A stretch of 64,000 bases of DNA. It comes from MFD09286-c1 sp963701015 (lineage in GTDB: Bacteria; Bacteroidota; Bacteroidia; Bacteroidales; DTGW01). Numbering within the stretch: position 1 is the first letter of the stretch; each line of letters starts with the position of its first letter. Below the pieces are notes generated by a model. It saw nothing but the letters and a program-made list of their open reading frames with translations. It did not search any database and had not been told where the DNA came from. The translations under genes were made by a program, and so were the position numbers. The stretch lies in assembly GCA_963701015.1 (NCBI GenBank), contig OY969556.1, positions 2,480,001 to 2,544,000 of the forward strand, in the 5' to 3' direction. Shown here piece by piece: positions 26,515 through 36,041 of this stretch.

Positions 26515-29500
26515 ATGGAAAAGGCGGTCAAGTCGATAATTTTTTGTGTTGCAATATTAATTTTCACCACCAACGGCGTGGTATCGCAACACTTGGGTTC
26601 AAGGGCCAGCTTATTTACTATTGAAAACGGATTATCTCAAACAGGAATAAATTGTGTATTCCATGATTCCAAAGGATATCTCTGGCTTGGAACTGAGGAC
26701 GGACTTGACAGGTACGATGGTAATTCTTTCCAGGTATTTCGTCATCAACCTGAAGATAGTAACTCAATTTGTGATAATTACATTCGTCATATTTGCGAAT
26801 CGGGCGATGGTAATTTATGGATTGCAACAAACAATGGCTTAAGTCGTTTCGATTCTAAAACCGGTCATTTTTCCAACTTTTATAACGATCCGGATAATCC
26901 AAATTCCATTTCTGACAATTCACTCTATTCCGTTTATGAAGATAAAGAAGGTTTCATTTGGGTTAAGACTTTGCAATCCTTAGAAAAATTTAATAAAGAT
27001 AAAAATCAGTTTATACATTATTTCCATTATAATAACGTGTTCACCTACATTTCAGGTGATTTTTATTTCCCCATTAATGAAGATAAAAATGGTAAATTAT
27101 GGATTGGTACAAAGGATGGTTTAAATTGTTTCGATAAAAATCTCGAATTATTTGAACGCTTTCATCATAACCCAAATGATAATTCAACTATAAGTGACGA
27201 CCGTATTAAAGTTCTATGTTTTGATAAATCAGGAAATTTATGGGTTGGTACAGAATATGGACTAAATCTGTATAATAAAGCAAATCATACATTCAGAAGA
27301 TTTACTAACATCCCCAACAACAGTAATAGTCTTGTAGATAATAATGTTGACGAAATATACTGTGACAATAATGGGTTATTATGGATAGGCACGGAAAATG
27401 GGTTTTGTACTTTAAATACAAATAATTATAATTTCACACAATATAAGTATTTATATATAAATAATATAAAGCTATCAATCACAGGCATTACTTCTATTTT
27501 AAAAGATAACTCAAATTTATTATGGCTAGGCACCTATCAGGGACTTGTAAAAATCGATTTAAAACCTTTTAAATTTAACATATACCGTGACTCAGAAGAT
27601 GGGCTTTCATCAACAACTGCTGATAATATATCTTCGGTTTATGCCGATGAAAAAAAACGTATCTGGTTAGGTTCCTGGGGAGAAGGGCTAACAATTTACA
27701 ATCGGGTAACAAAATCAAAAAATACTTATACTGCGCAAAATAGCAGCAATTTTATAAAAAACAACAATATATTTGTTATTTACCCTGATAAGGATTCAAG
27801 AATTTGGGTTGGAACCGGAAGTGGAATATTTATATATAATACAAAATCAGGATCATTTACCGATTTTAAAAATATTTGCAATGACAATACTTTTTTGGAA
27901 AATAACAGAGTTAATGCAATTCTTCAAATTTATAATGGCGATATATGGATCGGAACAGATCATGGGCTTCATATATTTCATCCCAAAAATAATACTATAG
28001 ATAAATATATTTCATTACCTGATTCTCAGGGAATCCAATTTAAATCAGTTTTTTGCCTTACACAGGATTCATCTCATAATATTTGGATTGGTACCGGAAT
28101 TGGTTTAATTAAATATAATAAAGAAAAAAAAGTATTTAAGAAATATCATTCGAACAATAAAATTAATATCAACAGCCTAAGTAGCAATTTTATATACTCA
28201 CTTTTAACAACATCTAAAAATAATATTTGGATAGGGACAAATTCCGGACTATGTAAATACAATAAACAATATGACAATTTTAGTATATACACTGAGAAAG
28301 ACGGACTTCCTAATAGCTTTATATATTCTATTTTAGAAGATTCAAAAAATAATTTATGGTTAAGTACAAATCATGGAATTGTAAAATATGATATAAATCT
28401 TGATCAGTTTCAAGATTTTGATTTGGCAGATGGGTTACAGAGTTATGAATTCAATGTAAGTTCAGCTTATAAATCAAAAAATGGGGAACTATTTTTTGGC
28501 GGAATAAATGGTCTTAACTATTTTAATCCCGATTCCTTGAAGACAAATAATTCAAAGCCCAATATTGAAATAACATCAGTTGAGTTAATTGGTAAAGGAA
28601 GTTTAAAGCGGATTCCAGTCTGGCCCGACAAGGATATTATTGTACCACCATTTACAAATTTAATTAATATCTCATTTGCTGTTCTTGATTTTACGTATCC
28701 CGAAAATAATCAATTTAAATATATGCTTTCGCAAAAAGGGAAAGAAAGTATCTGGATTGATATTGGGAACCGGCATACCCAAACATTTTCGAACCTTCCA
28801 ACGGGTGAATATACATTTAAAGTTAAAGGAGCTAACAGCAACGATATTTGGAGTGATAAAGAATATTCCATCAATCTTATAGTTGAAAGTCCTTTATGGA
28901 AAACTAAATTGGCAATTAGTATATATATAATTGTACTTGCCTTGATTATTTATATATCAGTTCAATTACGAACAAGAAAGTTAAGGCATTCAAACAAACA
29001 GCTTATTGAAAAGGAACATGCTGCCAAGGAAATTGCAAAACAAAAGGAAGAGCTAACTATAAAAAATAAAAACATTACCGATAGTATAAATTATGCAAAA
29101 CGCATACAAATTTCAATGATGCCATCGGAGCGTACTTTTCGAAGAATTTTGCCAAATTCATTTGTATATCATAAACCACGTGACATTGTTAGCGGTGATT
29201 TTTATTGGATATATGAAAGATTGGGAAAAACTTTCGTCGCTGCTGTTGACTGCACTGGACATGGAGTTCCCGGTGCTTTTATGTCAATTTTAGGGGTCGA
29301 GCTTTTTCGAAGGATTACTCAGGAACAAATAGATGAGCCAGGCATAATTCTTAGTAGGTTAAATGAGGAATTTTCAAAAATTTTTAGTGATATTGACGAT
29401 ATTAGTCTGAAGGATGGAATGGATATTTCATTTTGTGTTATAGATAAACAAAATTATTCATTGAAATATGCAGGTGCTTTTAACCCTCTATATCTAATTC

Positions 29501-29841
29501 GTGATAATAAATTGGAGGAAATTAAAGGCAATCGTTTTTCGGTAAGTATGGAAAAGAAAATTGAAGAATTGGTTTTTGAAACACATGAAGTGAAATTGCA
29601 AAAAGGCGATATGCTATATATATTTAGTGATGGATATGCTGACCAATTTGGAGGATATGAAGGTAAGAAATTTAAATATCGCCGTTTCAGGCATTTGTTA
29701 TTAAGTTTAAATAAGCTACCGTTGGAAAATCAAAAAATATATCTTGATGAATCAATGGAATCGTGGCGCGGTAATAATGAACAGGTAGATGATTTATTGG
29801 TTATAGGAATTAGGGCCGATTTTGATAAATTAAACATATAA
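26515..29841 (+). CDS. Propeller sensor (Reg_prop, Y_Y_Y) fused to SpoIIE-type PP2C phosphatase
   Basis: A 1108-residue membrane sensor. After a signal peptide (1-25), residues about 30-665 hold 14 Reg_prop repeats of the form L-W-I-G-T-x-x-G-L, for example 'LWLGTEDGLDRYDG' and 'IWIGTNSGLCKYN'. Fourteen fits two seven-bladed propellers. A Y_Y_Y domain follows (about 690-785; 'TGEYTFKVKGANSND'), then one membrane helix (about 798-820) and a coiled coil. The cytosolic SpoIIE/PP2C phosphatase (about 875-1100) has 'IVSGDFYWI', 'VDCTGHGVPGAFMS', 'FSDGYADQFGG' and 'VDDLLVIGI', which supply the metal-binding Asp residues. Similar propellers usually carry a histidine kinase; here the output is a Ser/Thr phosphatase, perhaps for an anti-sigma-antagonist type partner. 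No such partner gene is adjacent. Confidence 0.93.
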   Translation: MEKAVKSIIFCVAILIFTTNGVVSQHLGSRASLFTIENGLSQTGINCVFHDSKGYLWLGTEDGLDRYDGNSFQVFRHQPEDSNSICDNYIRHICESGDGNLWIATNNGLSRFDSKTGHFSNFYNDPDNPNSISDNSLYSVYEDKEGFIWVKTLQSLEKFNKDKNQFIHYFHYNNVFTYISGDFYFPINEDKNGKLWIGTKDGLNCFDKNLELFERFHHNPNDNSTISDDRIKVLCFDKSGNLWVGTEYGLNLYNKANHTFRRFTNIPNNSNSLVDNNVDEIYCDNNGLLWIGTENGFCTLNTNNYNFTQYKYLYINNIKLSITGITSILKDNSNLLWLGTYQGLVKIDLKPFKFNIYRDSEDGLSSTTADNISSVYADEKKRIWLGSWGEGLTIYNRVTKSKNTYTAQNSSNFIKNNNIFVIYPDKDSRIWVGTGSGIFIYNTKSGSFTDFKNICNDNTFLENNRVNAILQIYNGDIWIGTDHGLHIFHPKNNTIDKYISLPDSQGIQFKSVFCLTQDSSHNIWIGTGIGLIKYNKEKKVFKKYHSNNKININSLSSNFIYSLLTTSKNNIWIGTNSGLCKYNKQYDNFSIYTEKDGLPNSFIYSILEDSKNNLWLSTNHGIVKYDINLDQFQDFDLADGLQSYEFNVSSAYKSKNGELFFGGINGLNYFNPDSLKTNNSKPNIEITSVELIGKGSLKRIPVWPDKDIIVPPFTNLINISFAVLDFTYPENNQFKYMLSQKGKESIWIDIGNRHTQTFSNLPTGEYTFKVKGANSNDIWSDKEYSINLIVESPLWKTKLAISIYIIVLALIIYISVQLRTRKLRHSNKQLIEKEHAAKEIAKQKEELTIKNKNITDSINYAKRIQISMMPSERTFRRILPNSFVYHKPRDIVSGDFYWIYERLGKTFVAAVDCTGHGVPGAFMSILGVELFRRITQEQIDEPGIILSRLNEEFSKIFSDIDDISLKDGMDISFCVIDKQNYSLKYAGAFNPLYLIRDNKLEEIKGNRFSVSMEKKIEELVFETHEVKLQKGDMLYIFSDGYADQFGGYEGKKFKYRRFRHLLLSLNKLPLENQKIYLDESMESWRGNNEQVDDLLVIGIRADFDKLNI

Positions 29842-29844
29842 GCT

Positions 29845-30831
29845 ATGAGCAAAATTATTAATTGGGGAATTTTAGGTTTAGGAAGAATTGCCGAAAAATT
29901 TGCCGAAGGGCTGGCATATGTTCCAAATGCTAAGTTATATGCTGTTGGATCACGTTCAATTGATAAAGCAATTTCCTTCAGTCAAAAATATAATGCAACA
30001 AAAGCTTATGGCACTTACGAAGAATTTGTTGCCGATAAAAATATAGATGTTGTATATATTGCAACTCCACATGTTCACCATTGCGAAAACACACTTTTAT
30101 GTCTCAACAATGGCAAAGCTGTTTTATGTGAGAAACCTTTTGCAATAAATGAAAAGGAAGTACTTAAAATGGTTTCAAAGGCAAAAGAAAAAGAATTATT
30201 TCTCATGGAAGGTTTGTGGACAAGGTTTCTACCAACTATTTTAAAAACAATTGATTTAATTAATTCAGGTATAATTGGCGATATAGTGCACATTAAATCT
30301 GACTTTGGTTACCCTGCTGACTTTAATCCTGAATGGAGACTGTTTAACAGGAATTTAGGAGGCGGAAGCCTTCTTGATATTGGTATATATCCTGTTTTTT
30401 TAACCTTATTATTACTTGGAGAACCAACAGAAATGATTAGTAGGGCAAAAATTGGAATAACCGGTATTGATGAAACCTTCTCAACAATTTTTAAATATAA
30501 AAACGGTGCAATGGCGTCATTATATTCAACATTAATAGGCAGTTCTCCTGTTGAAACAGATATAACCGGCACCAAAGGCCGAATAAGGATTAACCGCATG
30601 TGGCATATGCCCACAAATATGTCATATACTTTAAATAATGCACCAACTGAACAAATTAATTTCAATTATAGGAGCAATGGCTATGATATTGAAGCTGAAG
30701 AAGTAACCCAATGTTTGATAGATGGTTTAAAAGAACATCCACAGTTACCGCTCGATTTTAGCATTAAACTTATTCGTATTCTTGACCAATTAAGAAATGA
30801 ATGTGGAATAAAATATCCTGCAGATTTGTAA
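29845..30831 (+). CDS. Gfo/Idh/MocA family NAD(P)-dependent oxidoreductase
   Basis: A 328-residue cytosolic dehydrogenase. The Rossmann motif 'GILGLGRIAEKFAEGL' starts at about residue 8. The family signature 'VLCEKPFAINEKEV' (E-K-P) near residue 94 supplies the catalytic Lys. 'LWTRFLPTI' and 'GGGSLLDIGIYPVFL' give the second domain with its catalytic Asp/His-type positions (Asp kept; the usual His reads Tyr in 'DIGIYP', as in dihydrodiol- and xylose-dehydrogenase-like members). The substrate is probably a sugar or inositol-type alcohol and cannot be fixed from the sequence. The gene starts 3 bp after the propeller phosphatase stop, so it may be co-transcribed with it. Confidence 0.92.
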   Translation: MSKIINWGILGLGRIAEKFAEGLAYVPNAKLYAVGSRSIDKAISFSQKYNATKAYGTYEEFVADKNIDVVYIATPHVHHCENTLLCLNNGKAVLCEKPFAINEKEVLKMVSKAKEKELFLMEGLWTRFLPTILKTIDLINSGIIGDIVHIKSDFGYPADFNPEWRLFNRNLGGGSLLDIGIYPVFLTLLLLGEPTEMISRAKIGITGIDETFSTIFKYKNGAMASLYSTLIGSSPVETDITGTKGRIRINRMWHMPTNMSYTLNNAPTEQINFNYRSNGYDIEAEEVTQCLIDGLKEHPQLPLDFSIKLIRILDQLRNECGIKYPADL

Positions 30832-30920
30832 TGGATGGAACAATAATATTTCGAATTTGTTAGTTTAATTAACCTGACAAAATGTTACTCACAATTTTTT
30901 ACCTATATAATATTTAATAA

Positions 30921-32237
30921 ATGAAAATACATTTAAAACTCAATTTTGCAATAATTGGAATTATAATTATAGCTCAATTTATAAGCTCGTGTAAAAAAGA
31001 AATATCCAATACTTCACCTTTTGCTCAAAATTATGCCGATTCCATTAAGAATGTAAATGCAGAAATTTATTCCATAATGCAGCAAAATTATTTATGGTAT
31101 GATAGTATTCCGGTAATTAATTCAAATATAAATATTGATCCTCAAAAATTAATTGATTCTCTTAAAAACTGGAGGGATCATTGGAGTTTTATATTAACCC
31201 AACAGGAATATCAATCAAATTTTGTAACTGGTATTTACTATGGTTTCGGATTTGCCTATAGTTTTGATGCTAACAAAATGAGGATTATTTATATATTTAA
31301 AACATCTGCGTTAGATAGTGCAGGAGTTACCAGAGGTTGGATTATCAAAAGTGTTGATGGTACAAGTCCTGATAGTGCAAATGTTTCAAATTTATTTGGA
31401 GATAATGAACTTGGATTGAAAAAAACATTCATTTTCACACGTCCAAATGGCACCGACACAACCATTACATTTGCAAAGAAAGCTATTACTCAGAATACCG
31501 TTCTCGCTTACGATACTTTACATGTAAATAATAAAATTGTTGGTTATATTTCATTCCTCGAATTTGAATTGGATGCAGATACTGCCCTTCAAAAAGCATT
31601 TACTTATTTTCAGGAAAATAATGTTAATGAATTGGTTCTTGATTTAAGATATAACGGCGGTGGTTTACTTAGTGTAGCGCAAAATCTTTCAAATATGATT
31701 GGCGGTAATATGGCTAATGGAAAAACATTTATTAACTTAACTTATAACGATAAAAATTCAAAATATAACCAAACTTTTAAATTTTTAACTTCACCATATG
31801 GATTGAATCTAAGCCGTTTATTTGTTATTACAACAAGTGGAACAGCGTCGGCAAGTGAAGCTGTAATTAATGGGTTACGTGGTATTAACATGCCAGTATA
31901 TTTAATAGGTACAACAACTGATGGTAAGCCTGTAGGTATGGATCAATTCATACTCGATTATAATTATTATTTATATCCAATAAGCTTTAAATTAACCAAT
32001 AATGCAGGTTATGGCGGATACTATAACGGATTTACTCCCGATAAGGTTGAAGATGATGATATAACCCATAATTTTGGCGACCGAAATGAAGGATGCCTAG
32101 CTCAGGCAATATATTATATACAATATGGAAGTTTTAGTTCAACACAAAAATCTACAGTAACTTATAGAAAAATTTACCGTGAATATGAACCTGTAAATTT
32201 TATGTTAAAAACAACTGGTAATTCAACATTTAAATAG
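30921..32237 (+). CDS. S41 family peptidase lipoprotein (C-terminal-processing type)
   Basis: A 438-residue lipoprotein: the hydrophobic start ends in 'QFISSC' with Cys 23, then 'KKEIS'. An N-terminal helical part (about 40-100; 'QQNYLWYDSIP') is followed by a PDZ-like domain (about 105-190; 'SALDSAGVTRGWIIKSVDG'). The S41 catalytic domain has the nucleophile Ser in 'TTSGTASASEAVINGL' and the partner Lys in 'GTTTDGKPVGM'. 'ELVLDLRYNGGGLL' is the typical preceding strand. The protein is probably an active Ser-Lys protease in the periplasm or on the cell surface. The ruvC start lies 3 bp after its stop. Confidence 0.93.
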   Translation: MKIHLKLNFAIIGIIIIAQFISSCKKEISNTSPFAQNYADSIKNVNAEIYSIMQQNYLWYDSIPVINSNINIDPQKLIDSLKNWRDHWSFILTQQEYQSNFVTGIYYGFGFAYSFDANKMRIIYIFKTSALDSAGVTRGWIIKSVDGTSPDSANVSNLFGDNELGLKKTFIFTRPNGTDTTITFAKKAITQNTVLAYDTLHVNNKIVGYISFLEFELDADTALQKAFTYFQENNVNELVLDLRYNGGGLLSVAQNLSNMIGGNMANGKTFINLTYNDKNSKYNQTFKFLTSPYGLNLSRLFVITTSGTASASEAVINGLRGINMPVYLIGTTTDGKPVGMDQFILDYNYYLYPISFKLTNNAGYGGYYNGFTPDKVEDDDITHNFGDRNEGCLAQAIYYIQYGSFSSTQKSTVTYRKIYREYEPVNFMLKTTGNSTFK

Positions 32238-32239
32238 TA

Positions 32240-32788
32240 TTGAAAAGAATTATACTTGGTATCGACCCCGGCACAACTATTACAGGTTATGGCATTATTG
32301 ATGCAAATGGAAAACAACCATTAATGTTGGCTATGGGCGTTATTAACCTTTCGAAACTAGATAACCATTATGATAAACTTGGAAAAATTTTTGAACGTAC
32401 ACTTAATTTAATTGAAAATTTTAAAGCAACTGAATTAGCTATTGAAGCTCCTTTTTACGGTAAAAATGTACAATCAATGCTAAAACTTGGCCGAGCACAA
32501 GGAGCTGCAATTGCTGCCGCTTTGCATAAAGGATTACCAATTTACGAATATGCTCCGCGAAAAATTAAAATGGCTATAACCGGTCAGGGAAACGCAGCAA
32601 AAGAACAAGTAGCTTTTATATTACAACGTATGTTAAATTTTAAAGACTTACCCGATGAGTTAGATGCAACGGATGGATTAGCAGCAGCAGTATGTCATTT
32701 CTTTCAAAATAGCCAAATGGCAGGCTTAAAATCAGGTGCAAAAAGTTGGAAAGAATTTTTATCGAAAAACCCGGAAAGAGTTAAATAA
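32240..32788 (+). CDS. ruvC: Crossover junction endodeoxyribonuclease RuvC
   Basis: A 182-residue Holliday junction resolvase, acting with RuvAB in recombination. The four acidic catalytic residues are in place: Asp in 'LGIDPGTTITGYG' near residue 8, Glu in 'LAIEAPFYGKN', and two Asp in 'DELDATDGLAAAVCH'. 'MLKLGRAQGAAI' is also a family motif. The start is TTG at 32240, three bases past the upstream stop; no ATG offers the conserved N-terminus 'KRIILGIDPG'. ruvA and ruvB are not in the window. Confidence 0.96.
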   Translation: MKRIILGIDPGTTITGYGIIDANGKQPLMLAMGVINLSKLDNHYDKLGKIFERTLNLIENFKATELAIEAPFYGKNVQSMLKLGRAQGAAIAAALHKGLPIYEYAPRKIKMAITGQGNAAKEQVAFILQRMLNFKDLPDELDATDGLAAAVCHFFQNSQMAGLKSGAKSWKEFLSKNPERVK

Positions 32789-32790
32789 AC

Positions 32791-33495
32791 TTATATAGCT
32801 AATTCCTTTAGCAAAACTCCTTTAAATTTATTCATCTTCAATTTGTTAATTATTCCTGAAAAAAATAACATTGAATTATTTATTTCGAGATCGCAAGTAT
32901 GTATTGCAATTCTTAAGCGTGTTCCTTTAAATATAGTTGTTATATACAACATTATGTTTGCAAGAATTTTCAAGTAAAATAATTCAAAATTATTCGGACT
33001 TCCTAATGATATAACAGTTGAAAAATTTTGATGCTTAAGATTATTTAGTTTTAAAATTGATTCTATATATATTGGATTTAATGATTTCAAAAAATTATAA
33101 TTCTTTTTTACTGTAATCCAACAAGGCGGACAAATACCCATATTTGTTCTCAGTAACTTTGACTGTTTGTTAAACATCGTTAAAGTATTATATCGGAGCG
33201 AATCGGAATCATCTAAATATTCAGCCTGGTATTTATGGTAAAAAACCAAAAGTTTTGATACTTCCTTAGAACATTGATGTGTAAGACCATGAAAAACAAC
33301 TTCAATTTTATCCTTCCGTATATTTTCTTTTAAAAATTTTAAAAGTTCAGGCTTATTTTCAAGTGAATTATCAAAAACTAAATGGATTGCAAGAGGTAAT
33401 TCAAATTCATTCATTAAGAATTTAATTGTTTCAATTGTTTTAGTTCCTCCCGAAACCCTTAAATCATGAATTGCGAGTGAAAATGAATGAGTCAT
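32791..33495 (-). CDS. DUF2334/polysaccharide-deacetylase-like protein
   Basis: A 234-residue protein resembling the NodB-like DUF2334 proteins. Characteristic points are 'FSLAIHDLRVSGG' near the start (His-Asp), 'KIEVVFHGLTHQC' (His-x3-His) in the middle, 'ICPPCW' and a late 'IAIHTCDLE'. These give the metal-binding His/Asp set of a carbohydrate-esterase fold. No signal peptide is seen, so it may act in the cytoplasm. It ends 3 bp from the end of ruvC (convergent), and its start overlaps no other gene. The substrate is unknown; chitooligosaccharides or other N-acetylated glycans are the family precedent. Confidence 0.7.
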   Translation of the reverse strand: MTHSFSLAIHDLRVSGGTKTIETIKFLMNEFELPLAIHLVFDNSLENKPELLKFLKENIRKDKIEVVFHGLTHQCSKEVSKLLVFYHKYQAEYLDDSDSLRYNTLTMFNKQSKLLRTNMGICPPCWITVKKNYNFLKSLNPIYIESILKLNNLKHQNFSTVISLGSPNNFELFYLKILANIMLYITTIFKGTRLRIAIHTCDLEINNSMLFFSGIINKLKMNKFKGVLLKELAI

Positions 33496-33498
33496 AAT

Positions 33499-34221
33499 TT
33501 AATTATTAATTTTAAACAACTCATTGGCATTCCAAAGTCCATTTGCCTCTTTTTCTTCATATTTTATAAATTGATGTGGAGGTTGTGTCGAAAAATATAA
33601 ATAATACTTATCCGATGCAAATACTGACTGCCATCCGGCAACCATTAATTCTAATTTATAGCAATTATACGTTCCTGTTTTTACCTTTACAACTTCATTT
33701 GAAACATCTGTAACTTTCATATTCAATGCATCACCATATTCAAACATATAGGACTTAAATGTAACACTTTTCGCTGTTTCAAACGGAAATCCACTAAATG
33801 AAAAGAAATATGCATAACGACTATATATATTACTATCGGTTTGGTTAAAAACTTTGTTTATTTTCTTTTCTTTGTTCATGAAGTAAACCTTATTGTTGCC
33901 CAAATTGATGTATTGTTCAACAATGGTATTATCTCTCAAATCAGTTCGTTTTTCCGATATTGTTGTTAAATTATTATAATTCAAATCAATTTCATTAAAG
34001 AAAATATTTCCTTCATTTACTGAAAGATGGTATATTTTTTCTCCTTTTTTATCCTGAACAGAAATGTCAACTTTTGCAATAACAAAGCCAATTTTGTCAT
34101 CAATATAATCTTTTATTTCGTATGATTCCGAATCAGGAAACCCCGGATTCTTAAATACCGGTTCAGTAGCATAACAAATTAAAATATATAATGAGAAAAA
34201 AACTATGAATACTGTACGCAT
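33499..34221 (-). CDS. Secreted envelope protein, DUF3108-like
   Basis: A 240-residue protein with a signal peptide (1-18, ending around 'CYATEP'). The body is a run of beta strands like the DUF3108 family: 'KDYIDDKIGFVIAKVDISVQ', 'GDALNMKVTDVSNEVVKVKTG' and 'YNCYKLELMV', then 'YYLYFSTQPPHQFIKYEEKE'. This is the lipid- or peptidoglycan-proximal, LolA/VioE-type fold seen in such proteins. It lies 3 bp after the end of the DUF2334 gene on the same strand, so the two are probably one operon. No function is assigned. Confidence 0.6.
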   Translation of the reverse strand: MRTVFIVFFSLYILICYATEPVFKNPGFPDSESYEIKDYIDDKIGFVIAKVDISVQDKKGEKIYHLSVNEGNIFFNEIDLNYNNLTTISEKRTDLRDNTIVEQYINLGNNKVYFMNKEKKINKVFNQTDSNIYSRYAYFFSFSGFPFETAKSVTFKSYMFEYGDALNMKVTDVSNEVVKVKTGTYNCYKLELMVAGWQSVFASDKYYLYFSTQPPHQFIKYEEKEANGLWNANELFKINN

Positions 34222-34249
34222 GAAATTTAAATTAAAAAATATTGTTTGG

Positions 34250-35473
34250 CTACTCGGTTTGCACTTTCTGAAGAGAAAGTTGTTCTGCTATTTTTTTACC
34301 GAATTCAAAAAACTGTTCTGCCTTATTTTCATTTGGAAAAAATTTTGCTGACAATCCTTCACATATAACATTCAATTTCAATGTTTTCAATTGACTTTCA
34401 ATAATATTAACAGCCTCTCCACTCCAGCCATAGGAGCCAAATGCAGCAGCAAGTTTACCTTTGTCACGGATAGGACTTATAAGCGAAAACATTTTATATA
34501 CAGGCAATAAAGTATTTTGATTTATAGTAGGTGAGCCAATAATTATACCGTTACTTTTAACTATCTTTTCTTCCAAATCACCTAATAAAATATTTTCAAT
34601 ATCAACTAAATCAACATTCAGGTTCATATTTGTCTGAATTCCTTTGGCTATCATTTTAGCCATTTCACCTGTATATCCATAGGCAGATACATAAGCAATT
34701 AAAACATTTTTCTCGCAATGACCAACTGTATCGAGGTATTCATGTGAATATTTTTCTGATTCTGCAACCCTTTCTTTCCAAGTTGAACGTAAAATTGGGC
34801 CATGTCCAGGACATATAACTTCAATTTCAAGTGGCTTAATTTTTTCTATTGCTTTTAATAGAAACTTACTATAAGGTTTTAAAATAACATCAAAATAATA
34901 TTTAAATGATTCACTATAATCACCAACTAAATCGTCGAACATCAAATCATTGCAAAAGTGAGCGCCAAATGAATCGCAAGTGAAGAGTATTTTATTTTCT
35001 ATCAAATAGGAATATATTGAATCGGGCCAATGAAGGTTTGGGGCGCCAATAATTTTTAATTTTTTATTTCCTAAATCAATTATATCACCATCTTTAACTT
35101 TCAAGCTTTTAAAAGTAGGGCCAAAAATTTCATTCAAATAATTCAAAGCCTGACCACTGCCAACTACCGTAGCTTGTGGGGCAATTTCAAGCAAATACTT
35201 TAAACTGCCGGAATGGTCAGGTTCAGTATGATTACATATAATATATTCTATTTCCTTTGGATCAACAACCGATTGAACTTTTTGCAAATATTCGTCTTTG
35301 AATTTATCTTTAACGGTATCAATTATGGTCTTTTTATCAGCATTAATGAAATAGGAATTATAAGTGGTGCCATTTTTTGTTTCCATAACAATATCAAAAG
35401 TCACAATATCCCAATCAGCAACTCCAATCCATTTTACATCATTAGAAACCTCTAAAACATTTTGATGAGTCAT
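34250..35473 (-). CDS. Flavodiiron protein (FprA-type oxygen/NO reductase)
   Basis: A 407-residue cytosolic protein that reduces oxygen to water or NO to N2O, protecting anaerobes. The N-terminal metallo-beta-lactamase domain (1-255) has the full diiron ligand set: 'CNHTEPDHSGSL' (His, Glu, Asp, His), 'NLHWPDSIYSYL' (His), 'FTCDSFGAHF' (Asp) and 'CPGHGPILRS' (His). The flavodoxin domain (about 258-400) has the FMN loop 'IAYVSAYGYTGEMA', and 'IIGSPTINQNTLLP' and 'FGSYGWSGEAV' contact the flavin. All ligands present, so it is likely active. It lies 180 bp downstream of the small Cys-rich gene on the same strand. Confidence 0.96.
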   Translation of the reverse strand: MTHQNVLEVSNDVKWIGVADWDIVTFDIVMETKNGTTYNSYFINADKKTIIDTVKDKFKDEYLQKVQSVVDPKEIEYIICNHTEPDHSGSLKYLLEIAPQATVVGSGQALNYLNEIFGPTFKSLKVKDGDIIDLGNKKLKIIGAPNLHWPDSIYSYLIENKILFTCDSFGAHFCNDLMFDDLVGDYSESFKYYFDVILKPYSKFLLKAIEKIKPLEIEVICPGHGPILRSTWKERVAESEKYSHEYLDTVGHCEKNVLIAYVSAYGYTGEMAKMIAKGIQTNMNLNVDLVDIENILLGDLEEKIVKSNGIIIGSPTINQNTLLPVYKMFSLISPIRDKGKLAAAFGSYGWSGEAVNIIESQLKTLKLNVICEGLSAKFFPNENKAEQFFEFGKKIAEQLSLQKVQTE

Positions 35474-35612
35474 TTTCTTTCAATTTAATTATTTGTAAAA
35501 AATTTGTCCATTACCTTAATCCCACAATATGCCACAAATTTAGAAAGAATTATCAAATAGGAAAAATACATTTAAGTATTTCGGGTAAATAATTACTTGT
35601 TTAAAAAAACAA

Positions 35613-35644
35613 AAAAGCTGAAAGTGTTAGTTTTTCAGCTTTTT
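35613..35644 (-). terminator. Rho-independent terminator of the small Cys-rich gene
   Basis: AAAAGCTGAAA and TTTTTCAGCTTTT form an 11-bp stem around a 7-base loop. On the minus strand it is followed by TTTTTTGTTTTTTT. It ends 9 bp past the stop of the 35653-35880 gene. Confidence 0.85.
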
Positions 35645-35652
35645 ACAAATAG

Positions 35653-35880
35653 TTATTTTTTATCAGTTTGACTCGGTGAAGTGCTTTTGGCATTCGACTT
35701 ATTTTTGCAACAACTTCCACTTGCTTTAGTACATGACTTATTGCAACTTTTATCATCTTTTTTTGCAGCAACTTTTGAGTCCTGCTGCATCACAGGTTTA
35801 TTATCCGAAGCTTTAATACTTGGAACAGCCATTGCTGAAACAAAAGCAATTAAAGCAATTGATACAAATAATTTTTTCAT
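35653..35880 (-). CDS. Small secreted Cys/Lys-rich protein
   Basis: A 75-residue protein with a clear signal peptide (1-24, 'MKKLFVSIALIAFVSAMA'). The mature part is hydrophilic and Lys-rich, and carries the cysteines 'SCNKSCTKASGSCCKNKS', that is C-x3-C-x6-C-C. This suggests metal binding or disulfides outside the cytoplasm. I do not recognise the family. It has its own terminator and lies upstream of the flavodiiron protein gene. It may belong to the same oxidative or metal stress response, but that is inference. It diverges from the T9SS plug-like gene. Confidence 0.7.
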   Translation of the reverse strand: MKKLFVSIALIAFVSAMAVPSIKASDNKPVMQQDSKVAAKKDDKSCNKSCTKASGSCCKNKSNAKSTSPSQTDKK

Positions 35881-36018
35881 ACAATATGTTTTTAAAGTTA
35901 AACATTATTCGAAATTAGACTAAATAAATTTTAAATTCTGTTAACTGTATGTTAAGGCTTCTTAATAAAAGAAGTCAGGATAAAGGACTGTGTAATTAAG
36001 CTAAAAGGAAAATATGAT

Positions 36019-36026
36019 TAGTTTTG
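36019..36026 (+). promoter_or_regulatory. Bacteroidota-type -7 promoter element (TAGTTTTG)
   Basis: TAGTTTTG matches TAnnTTTG and ends 15 bp before the ATG of the T9SS plug-like gene at 36042. A -33 TTTG at the right distance is not clear. Confidence 0.4.
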
Positions 36027-36041
36027 TAAAAAGCCAATGAA

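Noticed and set aside
35956..35976. Hairpin GGCTTCTT/AAGAAGTC between the Cys-rich gene and the T9SS plug-like gene
   Set aside because: Only 8 bp with one wobble and no T tract, in the shared promoter region. Not enough to call a regulatory element.
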